In this document: positions 26,224 through 35,292 of the stretch, one piece after another
Numbering within the stretch: the stretch's first letter is position 1
Layout of the letters: every line of letters starts with the position of its first letter
Source of the DNA: Phycisphaerae bacterium
GTDB lineage: Bacteria > Planctomycetota > Phycisphaerae > Sedimentisphaerales > Anaerobacaceae
Reading direction: 5' to 3'
Length of the DNA: 64,000 nt
Assembly: GCA_012744475.1 (NCBI GenBank)
Contig: JAAYBV010000067.1
Location: forward strand, 1 to 64,000
Notes under the pieces: generated by a model
What the model saw: the letters and a program-made list of their open reading frames with translations, nothing else
Databases searched by the model: none
What the model was told of the DNA's origin: nothing
Program-made: the position numbers and the translations under genes

Positions 26224-27699
26224 TCAAGCGATCTGGGCGGTGAAGCCACAGAGCTGACAGAAATCTCTCACCTGCCGGCCGTAATCACCGTAGAAGAAGA
26301 TCTGATGGAAACCAGCGAAGCTGAGCACCGGATGGCTGCCGTCGAACTTGACCTTGACGGAGACGACGCAGCCGCCGCTGGGAGGCACCTCCATGTTGTC
26401 CGTCACGGTGCCGACCGAGACGAGGACGGTTGAGGGCTTGTCCTGGCTGCCGGGCAGTAGATCGATGCTCGTGACGCGTTGCCCCTTTCGCCAGAGCGTG
26501 CGCGGAACCGCGTCACGGTTGCCGTGATGGTGCTTGATGTCGAACGGCTCCGGTCGCTGGTCGAAGCCGTTCAGCCGGGTCGGGCACGAGCAATGCGCGC
26601 CGATCACCGTGTCGTCGATCGTGTCCGCGACCGGGTCCTGCTGGAATCCAGGGCGGTCGAACAGGTAGTGGGTCATCACGAGGGACGCCACCGCGCCGAG
26701 GTCGGCCTCGCAGGCGGCGGGAATGCGGTCGTCGTTCATGCGCGACCATGCGATGCAGGGCAGGCTGACCTCGATGCCGCCAAGTGCCCCAAGGCAGTCC
26801 ATCGTAATGGCGTCGGCGCCCTCTCGTTCGAGAATCCGGCCTGCGACGTAGTAGCTCTTGAGCCCGTTGACCACATCCTGGCGCGTCGCATCGATCCGGC
26901 GGCGCGCCCGGCGCATGTACTCGTCGGCCATGGCCAGAATCACTTCGCTGTCCGGCGTGCGACGGTACTCCTCGATGAAAGACGACGCCGGAATGTGCCG
27001 CAGCGAGATGCCCGTGTCGGCCAGGGGCGCATCGAACCGCCGGTCGCCCTTGATGACCACGCAGCGGGTCTGCGCCATCTTCGCCCTGGCGCAGAGCATC
27101 TTCATGCCGTAGGCGGGCTGGCTGAAATCGTTCGTCGCATACACCACGCAGCCCGGCGTATCGGCTACGTTGACGGTGTTCGTCGTGAACGACGTTCCCA
27201 ACGGAGAGAAGATGATCGAGGGGACGGCACTGGCCGCGACCTTCTGCGCCGTGGGCCAGGAATGCTGCTGGCGGTCCATCATCACGAGCATCAGGCCATC
27301 GACCTTGGCGGCCTCCGCCTCGGCGATCCAGGCCTGCCCTTCTTCGAGGCTGTAGATGGGCTCCGGGCGCAATTCACACTTGGCCTTAAGCTGTGAAGCC
27401 GTCCGAGCCAGCTCCGCCGCATATTTCTGCCTCGCTGCCTCGCCGTCGTAGACCGCGCCGGGCCAGAGCATGCCATATTCCTCCCTGCGCCGGACGAACG
27501 CTGCCCGGATCGTCGGCACGTAACTGGAGGCCGGGCCGCACTGGCGGATCGGCTGCTGCGTAGTCTTCTTCGATCCCGGCGACGAACAGCCGGCCAGCAC
27601 CGACGAACCCGCCAGCACAACCGTCGAACCCTTGAGAAAATCCCGACGCGAGACCGAATGACAGGAGTGACAATGCAGAGGACATCTTCCCGAACCCAT
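26224..27699 (-). CDS. Tat-exported L-fucose/arabinose isomerase-fold protein
   Basis: A 491-aa protein with a twin-arginine signal, SVSRRDFLKGSTVVLAGSSV, followed by the lipobox-like LAGC. The body resembles the L-fucose isomerase C-terminal region: TMDCLGALGGIEVSLPCIAW and IPAACEADLGAVASL, where Glu and Asp would bind the metal ion. The family usually acts in the cytoplasm, so an exported member may act on extracellular sugars or may have lost isomerase activity. GGGAGG lies before the ATG at 27699. It is the upstream partner of an aldo/keto reductase. Confidence 0.7.
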   Translation of the reverse strand: MGSGRCPLHCHSCHSVSRRDFLKGSTVVLAGSSVLAGCSSPGSKKTTQQPIRQCGPASSYVPTIRAAFVRRREEYGMLWPGAVYDGEAARQKYAAELARTASQLKAKCELRPEPIYSLEEGQAWIAEAEAAKVDGLMLVMMDRQQHSWPTAQKVAASAVPSIIFSPLGTSFTTNTVNVADTPGCVVYATNDFSQPAYGMKMLCARAKMAQTRCVVIKGDRRFDAPLADTGISLRHIPASSFIEEYRRTPDSEVILAMADEYMRRARRRIDATRQDVVNGLKSYYVAGRILEREGADAITMDCLGALGGIEVSLPCIAWSRMNDDRIPAACEADLGAVASLVMTHYLFDRPGFQQDPVADTIDDTVIGAHCSCPTRLNGFDQRPEPFDIKHHHGNRDAVPRTLWRKGQRVTSIDLLPGSQDKPSTVLVSVGTVTDNMEVPPSGGCVVSVKVKFDGSHPVLSFAGFHQIFFYGDYGRQVRDFCQLCGFTAQIA

Positions 27700-27848
27700 G
27701 GCAGCCTCCCAGATTCCAGATCAGAAGTCGCAGCGTGCGCCGTGCGCATCCCGCCGGACTATCCGGAAAGCTATCCTATGGCCCTGACCTGCCAATTGCA
27801 ACGATTTGCGCGTCTCCGATCTGACGGGGCTTATCCCAACAGTCCCTG

Positions 27849-29546
27849 TCACGGCCAGAAGACCATGTCGCCGTTGTCGGCCCAAGCTTTCGTCTGGCCG
27901 TCGTCATCCGCGCCGCGCGTACCTCCGTCATCGACGAAGTCCGGCCCCACGCTGTACAGCAGGAATTCGTCGCCGACGCGTTTGTAGATCAAGGGACCGC
28001 CACTGTACGGATCCGCCGGGATGCTGCGAGCATAGCCAGCGTCTACCAGGCTCTGCAGGTCTGGCGGGTGCACTCCCGTTTCCATGCTGTAACGCTTGAG
28101 GGCCAGAACCGTCAGCGTCGCCTCATGCCCAGCGCGAAGCCGAAACGCCAACTCGGATACCCGGCTTTCATTGGGCAATAGGATCCGGACCAGACCGTAT
28201 CTGTGCTTGCTCATAGACGCGGCCAGCTCCTCCCAACCGCCCATGTTGCGCGCTCGGCGCTCATAGGGGGAAAGCCGGCTTCGTTTGTCTATTTCGTCGT
28301 GGACTTCGTTGATCTTGGCGGTTGTTCTGTCCCGCCGGGCGTGGATCATGCTTGCTCCGACATCTATCGGCCAAAGCAGTACCCTCTGGAAGGTCCTCGT
28401 CCGCCTCCCTCTCGGCAGTTCCAACGCCGTGGTAACAAGACCGGTGTACTGGCCCGGAATCATGTGTCCACCTCCCAAGCCACCCTTGGTGAAGCTGTGC
28501 TGGACGGAATCCAAGACCGCCAGATGCTCGCCCTCGAAGTTCGCCAAGGGACACTGTGCAACATAGAGGCCGGCTAACGCGATCTGAACATCTCGCAGGA
28601 CCGTCGCAGAGAGGTCATAGTCCGCAACGATCCGCGGTAGTTCCAGCTGTGCCATCGCGCCCAGGCTTATCCCCACAAGCTGGTTGACAATGCAGGGGCT
28701 GCTCTGGAAATGAGCACCTGTACGCGCAACAGCCAGGCAGTTGTCGAGTGCGTCGTCCAGGCGTCCCTCCTCAGCAGCCAGACGCGACTTCCATATCCCC
28801 ACTTCGGACAGACGCCGCAGTTGAACCAATGAGGGGTTGCTGGTGACCTCTATGAGACACGGCACTCTTGGCTGAGTCCGGTCGTAGCGAAATTCCTTGC
28901 GGTATGTCCTGCAGCGGCTGGCCGTTTCGTAGTGAGCCCAAGCCGGCTCGTTCTCCGCGACCCCGGCGACGAGGTCTTCTCGCTCACTCTCATTCATCGC
29001 TGCCATGCCCTGAAACCTGAGCGGACCGTGGCTGCGGAAGGCTGACATCTTCTTCAGTTCTCCATCGGCCTCGACGAAGAGGGCACAGGCCTTCTCGTAG
29101 TGCGGCCACGCGTTGTCCAACGCCGTCAGTGGTGTCTGACCGAGTTGATTCAGCTTCACGAGATACTCGTCAGTGACAACTGGCCTTCCGCTGACGAACC
29201 AGGCCGTGTACGAACCGACCGCTGCCACCAGCAGGAAGACCGCCATGCGTACGCCACCGATAGCCTTGAGCCAGAGCGGGCGGCCGCGTTTCTTGGCACG
29301 ACGACACAAGATCGCCATCAGATGAGGGTCGCCGAACTCCACGACCAGTCGCTCGGCCCTTGCCTGTCGTTCTTCAGGCGAAGCACAATCGCGATGCGCA
29401 TCGGTGAAGTGTCCAAGCAACTCCGCCTGTACCTCCCGGCGTACCTTCCTGCGATAGCCGATCATCCTGGCGATGCGCCCGACATAGTCGATCGCGCAGA
29501 CGGGCAGTTCCTTGAACTCCTCGTCGACTCTCTTGCGTCTTGACAT
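27849..29546 (-). CDS. HAAS-like membrane protein, paralogue 1
   Basis: A 565-aa protein closely related to the one at 31544-33181. The N-terminal ~85 residues (VRREVQAELLGHFTDAHRDC, LVVEFGDPHLMAILCRRAKK) resemble the cytoplasmic HAAS/DUF1700 domain often encoded beside PadR regulators. A transmembrane segment follows at about 95-115. The extracytoplasmic part of ~440 residues is helical and closes with DPYSGGPLIYKRVGDEFLLY and a DDGG/WADNGDMVFWP terminus. The start at 29546 begins the HAAS-like domain. An upstream ATG at 29588 is possible. Function unknown. Confidence 0.7.
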   Translation of the reverse strand: MSRRKRVDEEFKELPVCAIDYVGRIARMIGYRRKVRREVQAELLGHFTDAHRDCASPEERQARAERLVVEFGDPHLMAILCRRAKKRGRPLWLKAIGGVRMAVFLLVAAVGSYTAWFVSGRPVVTDEYLVKLNQLGQTPLTALDNAWPHYEKACALFVEADGELKKMSAFRSHGPLRFQGMAAMNESEREDLVAGVAENEPAWAHYETASRCRTYRKEFRYDRTQPRVPCLIEVTSNPSLVQLRRLSEVGIWKSRLAAEEGRLDDALDNCLAVARTGAHFQSSPCIVNQLVGISLGAMAQLELPRIVADYDLSATVLRDVQIALAGLYVAQCPLANFEGEHLAVLDSVQHSFTKGGLGGGHMIPGQYTGLVTTALELPRGRRTRTFQRVLLWPIDVGASMIHARRDRTTAKINEVHDEIDKRSRLSPYERRARNMGGWEELAASMSKHRYGLVRILLPNESRVSELAFRLRAGHEATLTVLALKRYSMETGVHPPDLQSLVDAGYARSIPADPYSGGPLIYKRVGDEFLLYSVGPDFVDDGGTRGADDDGQTKAWADNGDMVFWP

Positions 29547-29683
29547 TGCGATGCAAAGCCTCTGGAACTCGATCCCATTCCGTGCCATGAAGCAGGATAC
29601 CACATTGGGCACGTCGCGACAAGTGTCGGATGGAGTCCGTAGGAACGCCAGTGGAAATGTCACACAGCCCTCGGCCGTCCAAT

Positions 29684-31456
29684 TCAGTTCCGGCCGGGCA
29701 ACGGGTCGGTTCGGGTGATGTACAGGCCCATGACGCGGTCGTTCATCAGGAAGATGCGGACTCCCTGGTCGGCGCGGGCGTAGTAACCTTGACCTTTCAC
29801 TCCGTCGATGTCCCGGTAGAGAATTCCGTCCTGCCATCCGATCTTCTGTCCCGCAACTGTCTCCGTCGGCGGTCCGAGAACCTTCAGGACATCATCGAGC
29901 GTCGAGCCGATGCGGATCGCGTTGCGGAAGGCATAACCGACATCCACACTGTCGAAGCGGACTTCCACGACATGATCACGCATAATGAAAACGTTGAATG
30001 CATCGGAGTAGCTCATGATATAGCGGCCCGGCAAATCGTTTGGGCCGTAGGTCTCCGAGTCCCACGCGTAATTCCGTGGAGGTCCGAAGAGCGCAACCAC
30101 ATCCTGATGCGTCGCGTTGTTGACGTCCAGTTGCTCCATCTTCCCGGGGATATCGGTTCGTCGTGCAGTGGTCGGGCCGTACTTCTTCAGCTCGGCCTTG
30201 ACAGTGTCGGGGTCGGTCAGCTCCCCTGCCTTCAACGCGGCGATCAGCGTAACAGGGTCCAGAATCGGCCCCAACGCCCCCCCCTTGTACTGGACCATGC
30301 GACCGGTCTTCATCGCCAAGGCCCAGAACTGGTCGGGCGCGACGTTGGGGTCCACCTGTGCCGCGAGGGCGTACACGCCGGCGATGTAGGGGATGGACCA
30401 ACTCCACCCGCCCTGCCCATAGAACACGTACTCATCCTTGCCTGTAGGGCTGGCAGTGGTCCTCACGTCCATCGGAACCAGAAGCCGGTTGCGCCCGGCG
30501 TACATATGCTGACCCCAGCAGGCGGGCCGGTATGCGTTGAAGTCGTCGCGGTCTCCGGTCGGATCGCATCCCAACCCATGGAATCGGAATCCATGGACCG
30601 CCTCCACGGACGAGCAGATCACAAGCATTCCAGCGGCTTTGGCCTCTGCTGCCGCCTCGGCGATCTCCTGATAACCCGTTTGGGAACTGCTCCAGCCGAT
30701 GGAGATGGAGATGACGCGAATCTTGCGGTCTTCGGGAAGCTGTTCGTTGACCTCCAGCATCCGGTGGATCGCTCGGGCGCCATACGTGAAGTTCATCGCG
30801 CGCTCCTTGCCGAACACGGCTCCGAACAGGTCTATCGGCCAGTGTCCGATGTAATAAAGGTCTGCCTCGGGGGCAACGCCAACGGTCCTACCGACGGCAA
30901 TCGAAGCGACCGCCGGACCGTGCATTTGAGCGGCCTGCCATGGCAGTACGTTGATCTCTTCGTAGAATCGCAGGCGATCAGCATACTCTCGGTGCTCGAC
31001 CAGCAGTGGTTGGTCGATGATCGCGATTCCGACGCCTCTTCCCGTAATGCCCTGCGCGTGGAGGGACCGGACGCCAAGACCCGGATTCTTGCCTGTCTCC
31101 GTGATCCCGTTCGGATCAAAGCCCTTTGGCAGGCGGTCCGCCGCAGGCCAGACCGTTCGATCGTCGAAGCTCGAAAACGCCAGATCGGCCGCAGCGGAGG
31201 TCATGTCAAGTTCAGATAGATCGTAGCCCCGCAGATCGACCTCGAACGGGTCCGTGCTGTTCGCCTGGTGCTTCGGCAGCGATCGCAGGACTCCGCGTTT
31301 GAAATCCGCCGACTTGGGTCGTCGGTCGATCTTCGGCAGAACCAGCGGCGTCGCCTGGTCGTTGCCTTTCACCTCAGCACAGCCAACAAAGAAGGCAATC
31401 AGAACGACGACGCACACGCCAAATCCAAATGCAAACTTCCCTCGTTCAGCTCTCAT
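29684..31456 (-). CDS. Lipoprotein subtilisin-like protease (S8) with tandem BamE-like repeats
   Basis: A 590-aa predicted lipoprotein (lipobox FVGC after VVVLIAFF). The S8 triad can be placed: Asp in GVGIAIIDQP, His in QMHGPAVASIAVG, and Ser in GWSWSIPYIAGV, where the usual GTSMATPHVAG is strongly modified. The C-terminal ~150 residues contain two similar units, DVVALFGPPRNY and DDVLKVLGPPTETV, like BamE/SmpA folds. GGAGG is six bases before the ATG at 31456. It sits between two HAAS-like paralogues in the same orientation downstream of padR, so it may be their effector or regulator. Confidence 0.75.
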   Translation of the reverse strand: MRAERGKFAFGFGVCVVVLIAFFVGCAEVKGNDQATPLVLPKIDRRPKSADFKRGVLRSLPKHQANSTDPFEVDLRGYDLSELDMTSAAADLAFSSFDDRTVWPAADRLPKGFDPNGITETGKNPGLGVRSLHAQGITGRGVGIAIIDQPLLVEHREYADRLRFYEEINVLPWQAAQMHGPAVASIAVGRTVGVAPEADLYYIGHWPIDLFGAVFGKERAMNFTYGARAIHRMLEVNEQLPEDRKIRVISISIGWSSSQTGYQEIAEAAAEAKAAGMLVICSSVEAVHGFRFHGLGCDPTGDRDDFNAYRPACWGQHMYAGRNRLLVPMDVRTTASPTGKDEYVFYGQGGWSWSIPYIAGVYALAAQVDPNVAPDQFWALAMKTGRMVQYKGGALGPILDPVTLIAALKAGELTDPDTVKAELKKYGPTTARRTDIPGKMEQLDVNNATHQDVVALFGPPRNYAWDSETYGPNDLPGRYIMSYSDAFNVFIMRDHVVEVRFDSVDVGYAFRNAIRIGSTLDDVLKVLGPPTETVAGQKIGWQDGILYRDIDGVKGQGYYARADQGVRIFLMNDRVMGLYITRTDPLPGRN

Positions 31457-31543
31457 GGCAAACCTCCGCAGAAGCCAGGAACCGTAACTCGCCCGCAGAT
31501 CGCACCTGCGCAGCATGAGCATACCACGGCCGCGCAGGGGTCG

Positions 31544-33181
31544 CTACCGTTTTGTCTCAGCCTCCGTCACGGGCCAGAAGACCCAGTCGCCGTTGTCAGC
31601 CCACAGGCCCGGCTTGCCGCCCTGTCGGAGGCCCTGCACCCCTCCGTCATCGGTCAGGTTCTCGCCCCAACTGTAGAGGAGGAAGCCGTCGCTCGTCTTG
31701 CGGTAGGACAACGGACCGGCGCCGAAGGGATCTTCCGGCAGCGCGTCCAGGTAGCCCCTCTGCACAAGTTCGTCGAGGCTCTCCGGGAGATTGCCGCGTT
31801 CCGCAGCATGACGAAGTACTGCCACGACTGTAATCGTTGCCAGTTCACCGGTCTTCAATGCCCACGTTTGCCGATCCACTTGCTCAAACGCCGCGGGAAG
31901 AATAGACAGTCGCATGTTGCCGAATGGGATCCCCTCTTCTTCATCTGACATGAGATATGGACGCCCCTCGGCGGGTGGGGCTTTCAGCAAGGACTGGGCC
32001 CGCTCGAAGAACTGTTCGACCATAGCCATCGTCTCACGGCGGTCAGGATAGTCGAATGCGAATACTCCGAGCAGGTTGCCCCGCCAATCGCCAGCGGCGA
32101 ACGGGAATCCCTGGCGCAGAGCATGACCTCCCCCCTTGCCATCATCAGTAAAGGTTCGCTGAATGTTGTCATACCAGAGGGCTTTCTCCCCATCGAAGCT
32201 GACAACACACCGATCCTCGTCGTGGAGGGCGCGCAACCCATTCTGCACTCGCTCCAGCACCGGTCCTGGCACATCCGGCTGATCGTGGAGGATATCGAGC
32301 ATCCGAGCGCAGGCCAGGCCTTCAATCGCCATCCCGACCAACTGCTCAATAAGGAGACCCCGGCCCTGCCAGTGTCGGCCGACGCGCCGTATGACAAGAC
32401 AGTCATCAAGACCATCTTGCAGCCGGCCACGGTGAACCTCATAGGCAGCCTCGTTAGCAAGAGCGACCACAAGATACCTGTACTTGGGCAGCGCATCCAT
32501 GAGTTTGTCCATGAAGTTCGGGTCTCTCAGACTGGATTCATTGGTGTCGTAGATCGGCCAATAGTCGGGCGTGTCCGCCCCCTGCCTGAGCTTAGCCAAC
32601 GCCGGTGCGTTTTCATCCAACCACGTCGCAAGCAGCCCAAGTTCAACGTCGTTGTAGTCCTCCAGTTCAGGCCGTGCCGTTTCCACGTTCTGCTGGAGTT
32701 CCTGCGGTGGTTTGACGTAGAGTCCGGCCGCTTGCTCGTAATAGACTGCGGCGTTTGCGGCCTGGTGGTCTTGCGGCCTCCAACGCTCGTTGAGCCATTC
32801 GACGTAGTTGACACGGATCGTCGGCCGGCCGAGAAACAGAGGCAGCGAACACAAAACCGTGTAGGCCAGGACCACCAGAATCCCCTGTCCGCTTCGCACC
32901 AAGGCTTTCTGCCACAGGGGCCGGCAGCGTTTCTTGGCTCGGCGGCACAGGGCCGCCAGGAGTTTCGCGTCGCCAAACTGCTCGATCAGCTTGCGGGCCC
33001 GGGCTTCGCGCTGCTGGGCATCCGCACAATCTCTCAGGTCGTCCTCGAAATGCGCTCGCAGCTCCTCGTGCACCTCCGCGCGCACGCGCTTGCGACAGCG
33101 TACTTGTCGGACGACCTGATCGATGTACTCCGCCGCACAGCGAGGAAGCTCCGCCGGCCCTCTGTCAGGATTAGGTTCCAT
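31544..33181 (-). CDS. HAAS-like membrane protein, paralogue 2
   Basis: A 545-aa protein, 26 bp after padR and certainly in its operon. The N-terminal domain (VRAEVHEELRAHFEDDLRDC, FGDAKLLAALCRRAKK) is nearly superimposable on that of the 27849 paralogue and fits a HAAS/DUF1700-like cytoplasmic domain. A transmembrane segment lies at about 92-112. The exported part has DDCLVIRRVGRHWQGRGLLI and EDPFGAGPLSYRKTSDGFLL, ending WADNGDWVFWP. The start at 33181 has GGAG upstream. In better-known PadR/HAAS pairs the membrane protein transmits envelope signals. That role is inferred here. Confidence 0.75.
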   Translation of the reverse strand: MEPNPDRGPAELPRCAAEYIDQVVRQVRCRKRVRAEVHEELRAHFEDDLRDCADAQQREARARKLIEQFGDAKLLAALCRRAKKRCRPLWQKALVRSGQGILVVLAYTVLCSLPLFLGRPTIRVNYVEWLNERWRPQDHQAANAAVYYEQAAGLYVKPPQELQQNVETARPELEDYNDVELGLLATWLDENAPALAKLRQGADTPDYWPIYDTNESSLRDPNFMDKLMDALPKYRYLVVALANEAAYEVHRGRLQDGLDDCLVIRRVGRHWQGRGLLIEQLVGMAIEGLACARMLDILHDQPDVPGPVLERVQNGLRALHDEDRCVVSFDGEKALWYDNIQRTFTDDGKGGGHALRQGFPFAAGDWRGNLLGVFAFDYPDRRETMAMVEQFFERAQSLLKAPPAEGRPYLMSDEEEGIPFGNMRLSILPAAFEQVDRQTWALKTGELATITVVAVLRHAAERGNLPESLDELVQRGYLDALPEDPFGAGPLSYRKTSDGFLLYSWGENLTDDGGVQGLRQGGKPGLWADNGDWVFWPVTEAETKR

Positions 33182-33207
33182 GACTGGCTCTCCGTTCTCG
33201 CAAGGAT

Positions 33208-33552
33208 TCAGAACGCCGCTTTCAGGGCGCCGCCCAGGAGCAGATCGACACCTTTGGCCAGTTCCACGAGTTGGGCCTTGCGGCCGGCCAATTCGGCCTC
33301 GCCCGTGCCGGTGATCGAGTAGTAGCGCCGCTTGCGTCCCGAGTCGGTCGTCTCCCATTTGCCCTTGATCAGTTTCTTGGCTTCGAGATTGTAGAGCAGC
33401 GGGTAGAGCGTGCCCTTGCCCAGCGTCAGGATCTCGGCGCTTCGGCGCTCGATGGCCTGGCTCAGCTCGTAGCCGTACATCGGGCCCCGCGACAGAATCT
33501 CCAGCACTACCACCGGTGCGATGCCCTTCAGCAGTTGGCTCTCGAATTTCAT
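33208..33552 (-). CDS. PadR-family transcriptional regulator
   Basis: A 114-aa winged-helix repressor with the PadR pattern: LEILSRGPMYGYELSQAI, LGKGTLYPLLYNLE, then the wing GRKRRYYSITGTGEAEL. It probably represses its own operon, since a perfect 6-bp inverted repeat overlaps its promoter. The ATG at 33552 is preceded by GGAGG. The downstream gene starts 26 bp after its stop. A frame extension upstream is spurious because it would cover the promoter. Confidence 0.93.
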   Translation of the reverse strand: MKFESQLLKGIAPVVVLEILSRGPMYGYELSQAIERRSAEILTLGKGTLYPLLYNLEAKKLIKGKWETTDSGRKRRYYSITGTGEAELAGRKAQLVELAKGVDLLLGGALKAAF

Positions 33553-33593
33553 AGAAACCTCCATAGTCATCCACAGCAAGCCTGTTATGTAAC

Positions 33594-33625
33594 GCATAGT
33601 ATGCTATGCATACCATTCATGTCAA
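33594..33625 (-). promoter_or_regulatory. padR promoter with overlapping inverted-repeat operator
   Basis: On the minus strand TTGACA (33620-33625) and TACTAT (33596-33601) are separated by 18 nt, a near-consensus promoter about 44 bp before padR. The perfect inverted repeat GCATAG-TATG-CTATGC (33594-33609) covers the -10 and part of the spacer, the position expected for an autorepressing operator. PadR sites are often ATGT-N8-ACAT-like. This one is not an exact match. Confidence 0.6.
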
Positions 33626-33757
33626 GTTCAAATTTGCTTTTTTTTTCGAACTGAGCCGGCCACGTCGTACCCATCGGCATCCTGACCCCGCCAGGGGCTT
33701 GCAATCGCCGCCCGGACGCATAGAATGTCCCCTGAGCGGGCTCCGGTGTCCGCTCCT

Positions 33758-33842
33758 GGAGCAGTGGCCGAGCGGCTTAAGGCGACGGTCTTGAAAACCG
33801 TTTTACCGAAAGGTAACGGGGGTTCGAATCCCTCCTGCTCCG
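33758..33842 (+). tRNA. tRNA-Ser(TGA)
   Basis: An 85-nt tRNA with acceptor GGAGCAG/CTGCTCC and a long variable arm (TTTACCGAAAGGTAA), typical of tRNA-Ser. The anticodon loop CTTGAAA gives TGA at 33792-33794. The T-loop is GTTCGAATC and the discriminator is G. CCA is not encoded. Confidence 0.97.
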
Positions 33843-34515
33843 TTGGTCCAGCGGTTTCCCTTTTCGGTCGTCCGACGGTGCTGCTCTGCGCGGATACGGC
33901 GTCTCCTCAACGCAGGCCGTGCGTACAAGCCGCTTGCCGTTGCATGGGAGAAGCATCGGACAGGCAATCTCTGCCGGATCATCGAGCCTTTCCCCACAGA
34001 TTATGCTCTATTGTATAGCTATGTTATCCGTTAATGATTTCGCTCCCTGTGCATCATCATCCCTTTTGGATTCGACTGGTGGATCGTCGGCATCAAAAGA
34101 ATCCCCGTCCCATATCGGTGCGGTACGCTCAGAACAGGTACGCATGCGCGAAGAAGAAACAGCCGTCTCCGATGCACCATCCGAGGACACGGCATGCCTT
34201 GCGCCGTGTCACGGTCACTGAAAAAAAAGACGCGAAATACGTAGTTGCCACAATTGACCGCTTTCGGACGATGGATAGTTTTGTTGCAGCGTCACGGAAC
34301 AGACCGGAGGCCTCCGTTCCGGACAACACCGGCGCTCCGAGGAATGGTGCAATCTTGGGTCACGGACGGCCCAACGCGGGGGAGTTGTAGGCGCGCTCTA
34401 TAGACTCCATCGCAGCGGTTTACGTCCGAAGCAGTTTGTCACCCCTTGTGATGGCAGAACGGCAGGGTTCTGCGCACGGATGCGTATCAGAGAGTGAGAG
34501 AAAGGAGTTTCCAAC
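33843..34515. other. Intergenic stretch, no supported gene
   Basis: About 670 bp between tRNA-Ser and the small Gly/Ser-rich secreted protein. Open frames are short, contradictory between strands, and lack ribosome-binding sites. The base composition is locally more AT-rich than the coding surroundings. I see nothing recognisable. Confidence 0.5.
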
Positions 34516-34884
34516 ATGAAGAAGATCCTATTCATTGCTGTCGTGCTAATGCTCGTGTCAACCGTGGCCTTCGCCAAGCCGCCGGGCCCTGGCGGCCCCG
34601 GTGGCGGCAAGAGTGTCAGCATCACCACCATCAACCAATACCAGAGCGGCGGTCTGACGGTAAGTGGCAGCGTATGGGGTTGGGGCACCAGCCACGCCAC
34701 AACGGGCGGCACTCTTGCTTTGAATCAGCAGGCGGGCGCCGGGAAAGGCATCGGTGCCTCACAAAGCGCGTATGGCAACATCAGTTCCACCGGTTCGAGT
34801 TTCGGCTGGGGATCATCTTTCGTAAGTCGGGTATGCGGGTTCTTTGGCTTCACCCAAGGCCAGTCCGTCACTCAAATAGACTGA
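34516..34884 (+). CDS. Small secreted Gly/Ser-rich protein
   Basis: A 122-aa protein with a clear signal peptide (MKKILFIAVVLMLVSTVAFA) and a mature part rich in Gly, Ser and Thr. It contains a repeated pattern of the type SGSVWGWGTS and GSSFGWGSS, each with a Trp-Gly core, about 65 residues apart. AGGAG lies upstream of the ATG, and a strong terminator follows 42 bp after the stop. No enzymatic family is apparent. It could be a matrix or structural surface protein. Confidence 0.75.
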   Translation: MKKILFIAVVLMLVSTVAFAKPPGPGGPGGGKSVSITTINQYQSGGLTVSGSVWGWGTSHATTGGTLALNQQAGAGKGIGASQSAYGNISSTGSSFGWGSSFVSRVCGFFGFTQGQSVTQID

Positions 34885-34925
34885 GTTCTCTATCCGGTCG
34901 CCGTCGAACAGAACCCTGCGATCCC

Positions 34926-34968
34926 GGGCGGCTGCGGTGAGCGCTCCGCAGCCGCCCTGCTTTGTTCT
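34926..34968 (+). terminator. Rho-independent terminator after the small secreted protein
   Basis: A perfect 12-bp stem GGGCGGCTGCGG (34926-34937) / CCGCAGCCGCCC (34946-34957) with an 8-nt loop is followed by a T-rich tract TGCTTTGTTCTT. Confidence 0.8.
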
Positions 34969-35292
34969 TCCTCTGGCGCCCTGTTGGCCACTCCACCCAG
35001 ATACCACGGCATCCTCTTGCCCCAGTTTCTCATGGAAGGAGCTTGAATCCGCCGAGGGGATCGTCTATCATTGATTCAGGGCAGTCGCCGGCAAGGTCAT
35101 GATGACCGAAACGGCAAGGAGGAGGATGTGCGGATGCCGGGTGGTGCGAAGTCAAAACCAGCACATCGTTTTGAGCGATGTGTGCGCGGCTTTCCTCCTC
35201 ATTTCGACACCCTTCTCGGTGTTCTTCACGTCTATGTCGCTGTCCATTGACGGTGAGCCAGCCAGGTGCGTTCTCATTGAAAGGGTACGAAG
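34969..35292. other. Leader region of the beta-helix protein gene
   Basis: About 320 bp between a terminator and the next start. No gene is supported. It should hold the promoter of the 35293 gene, but I could not place a convincing -35/-10 pair. Confidence 0.4.

Noticed and set aside
33182-33616. N-terminal 145 codons of the open frame at 31544-33616
   Set aside because: They overlap the padR gene in another frame and its promoter; the HAAS-like domain and a GGAG site begin at 33181.
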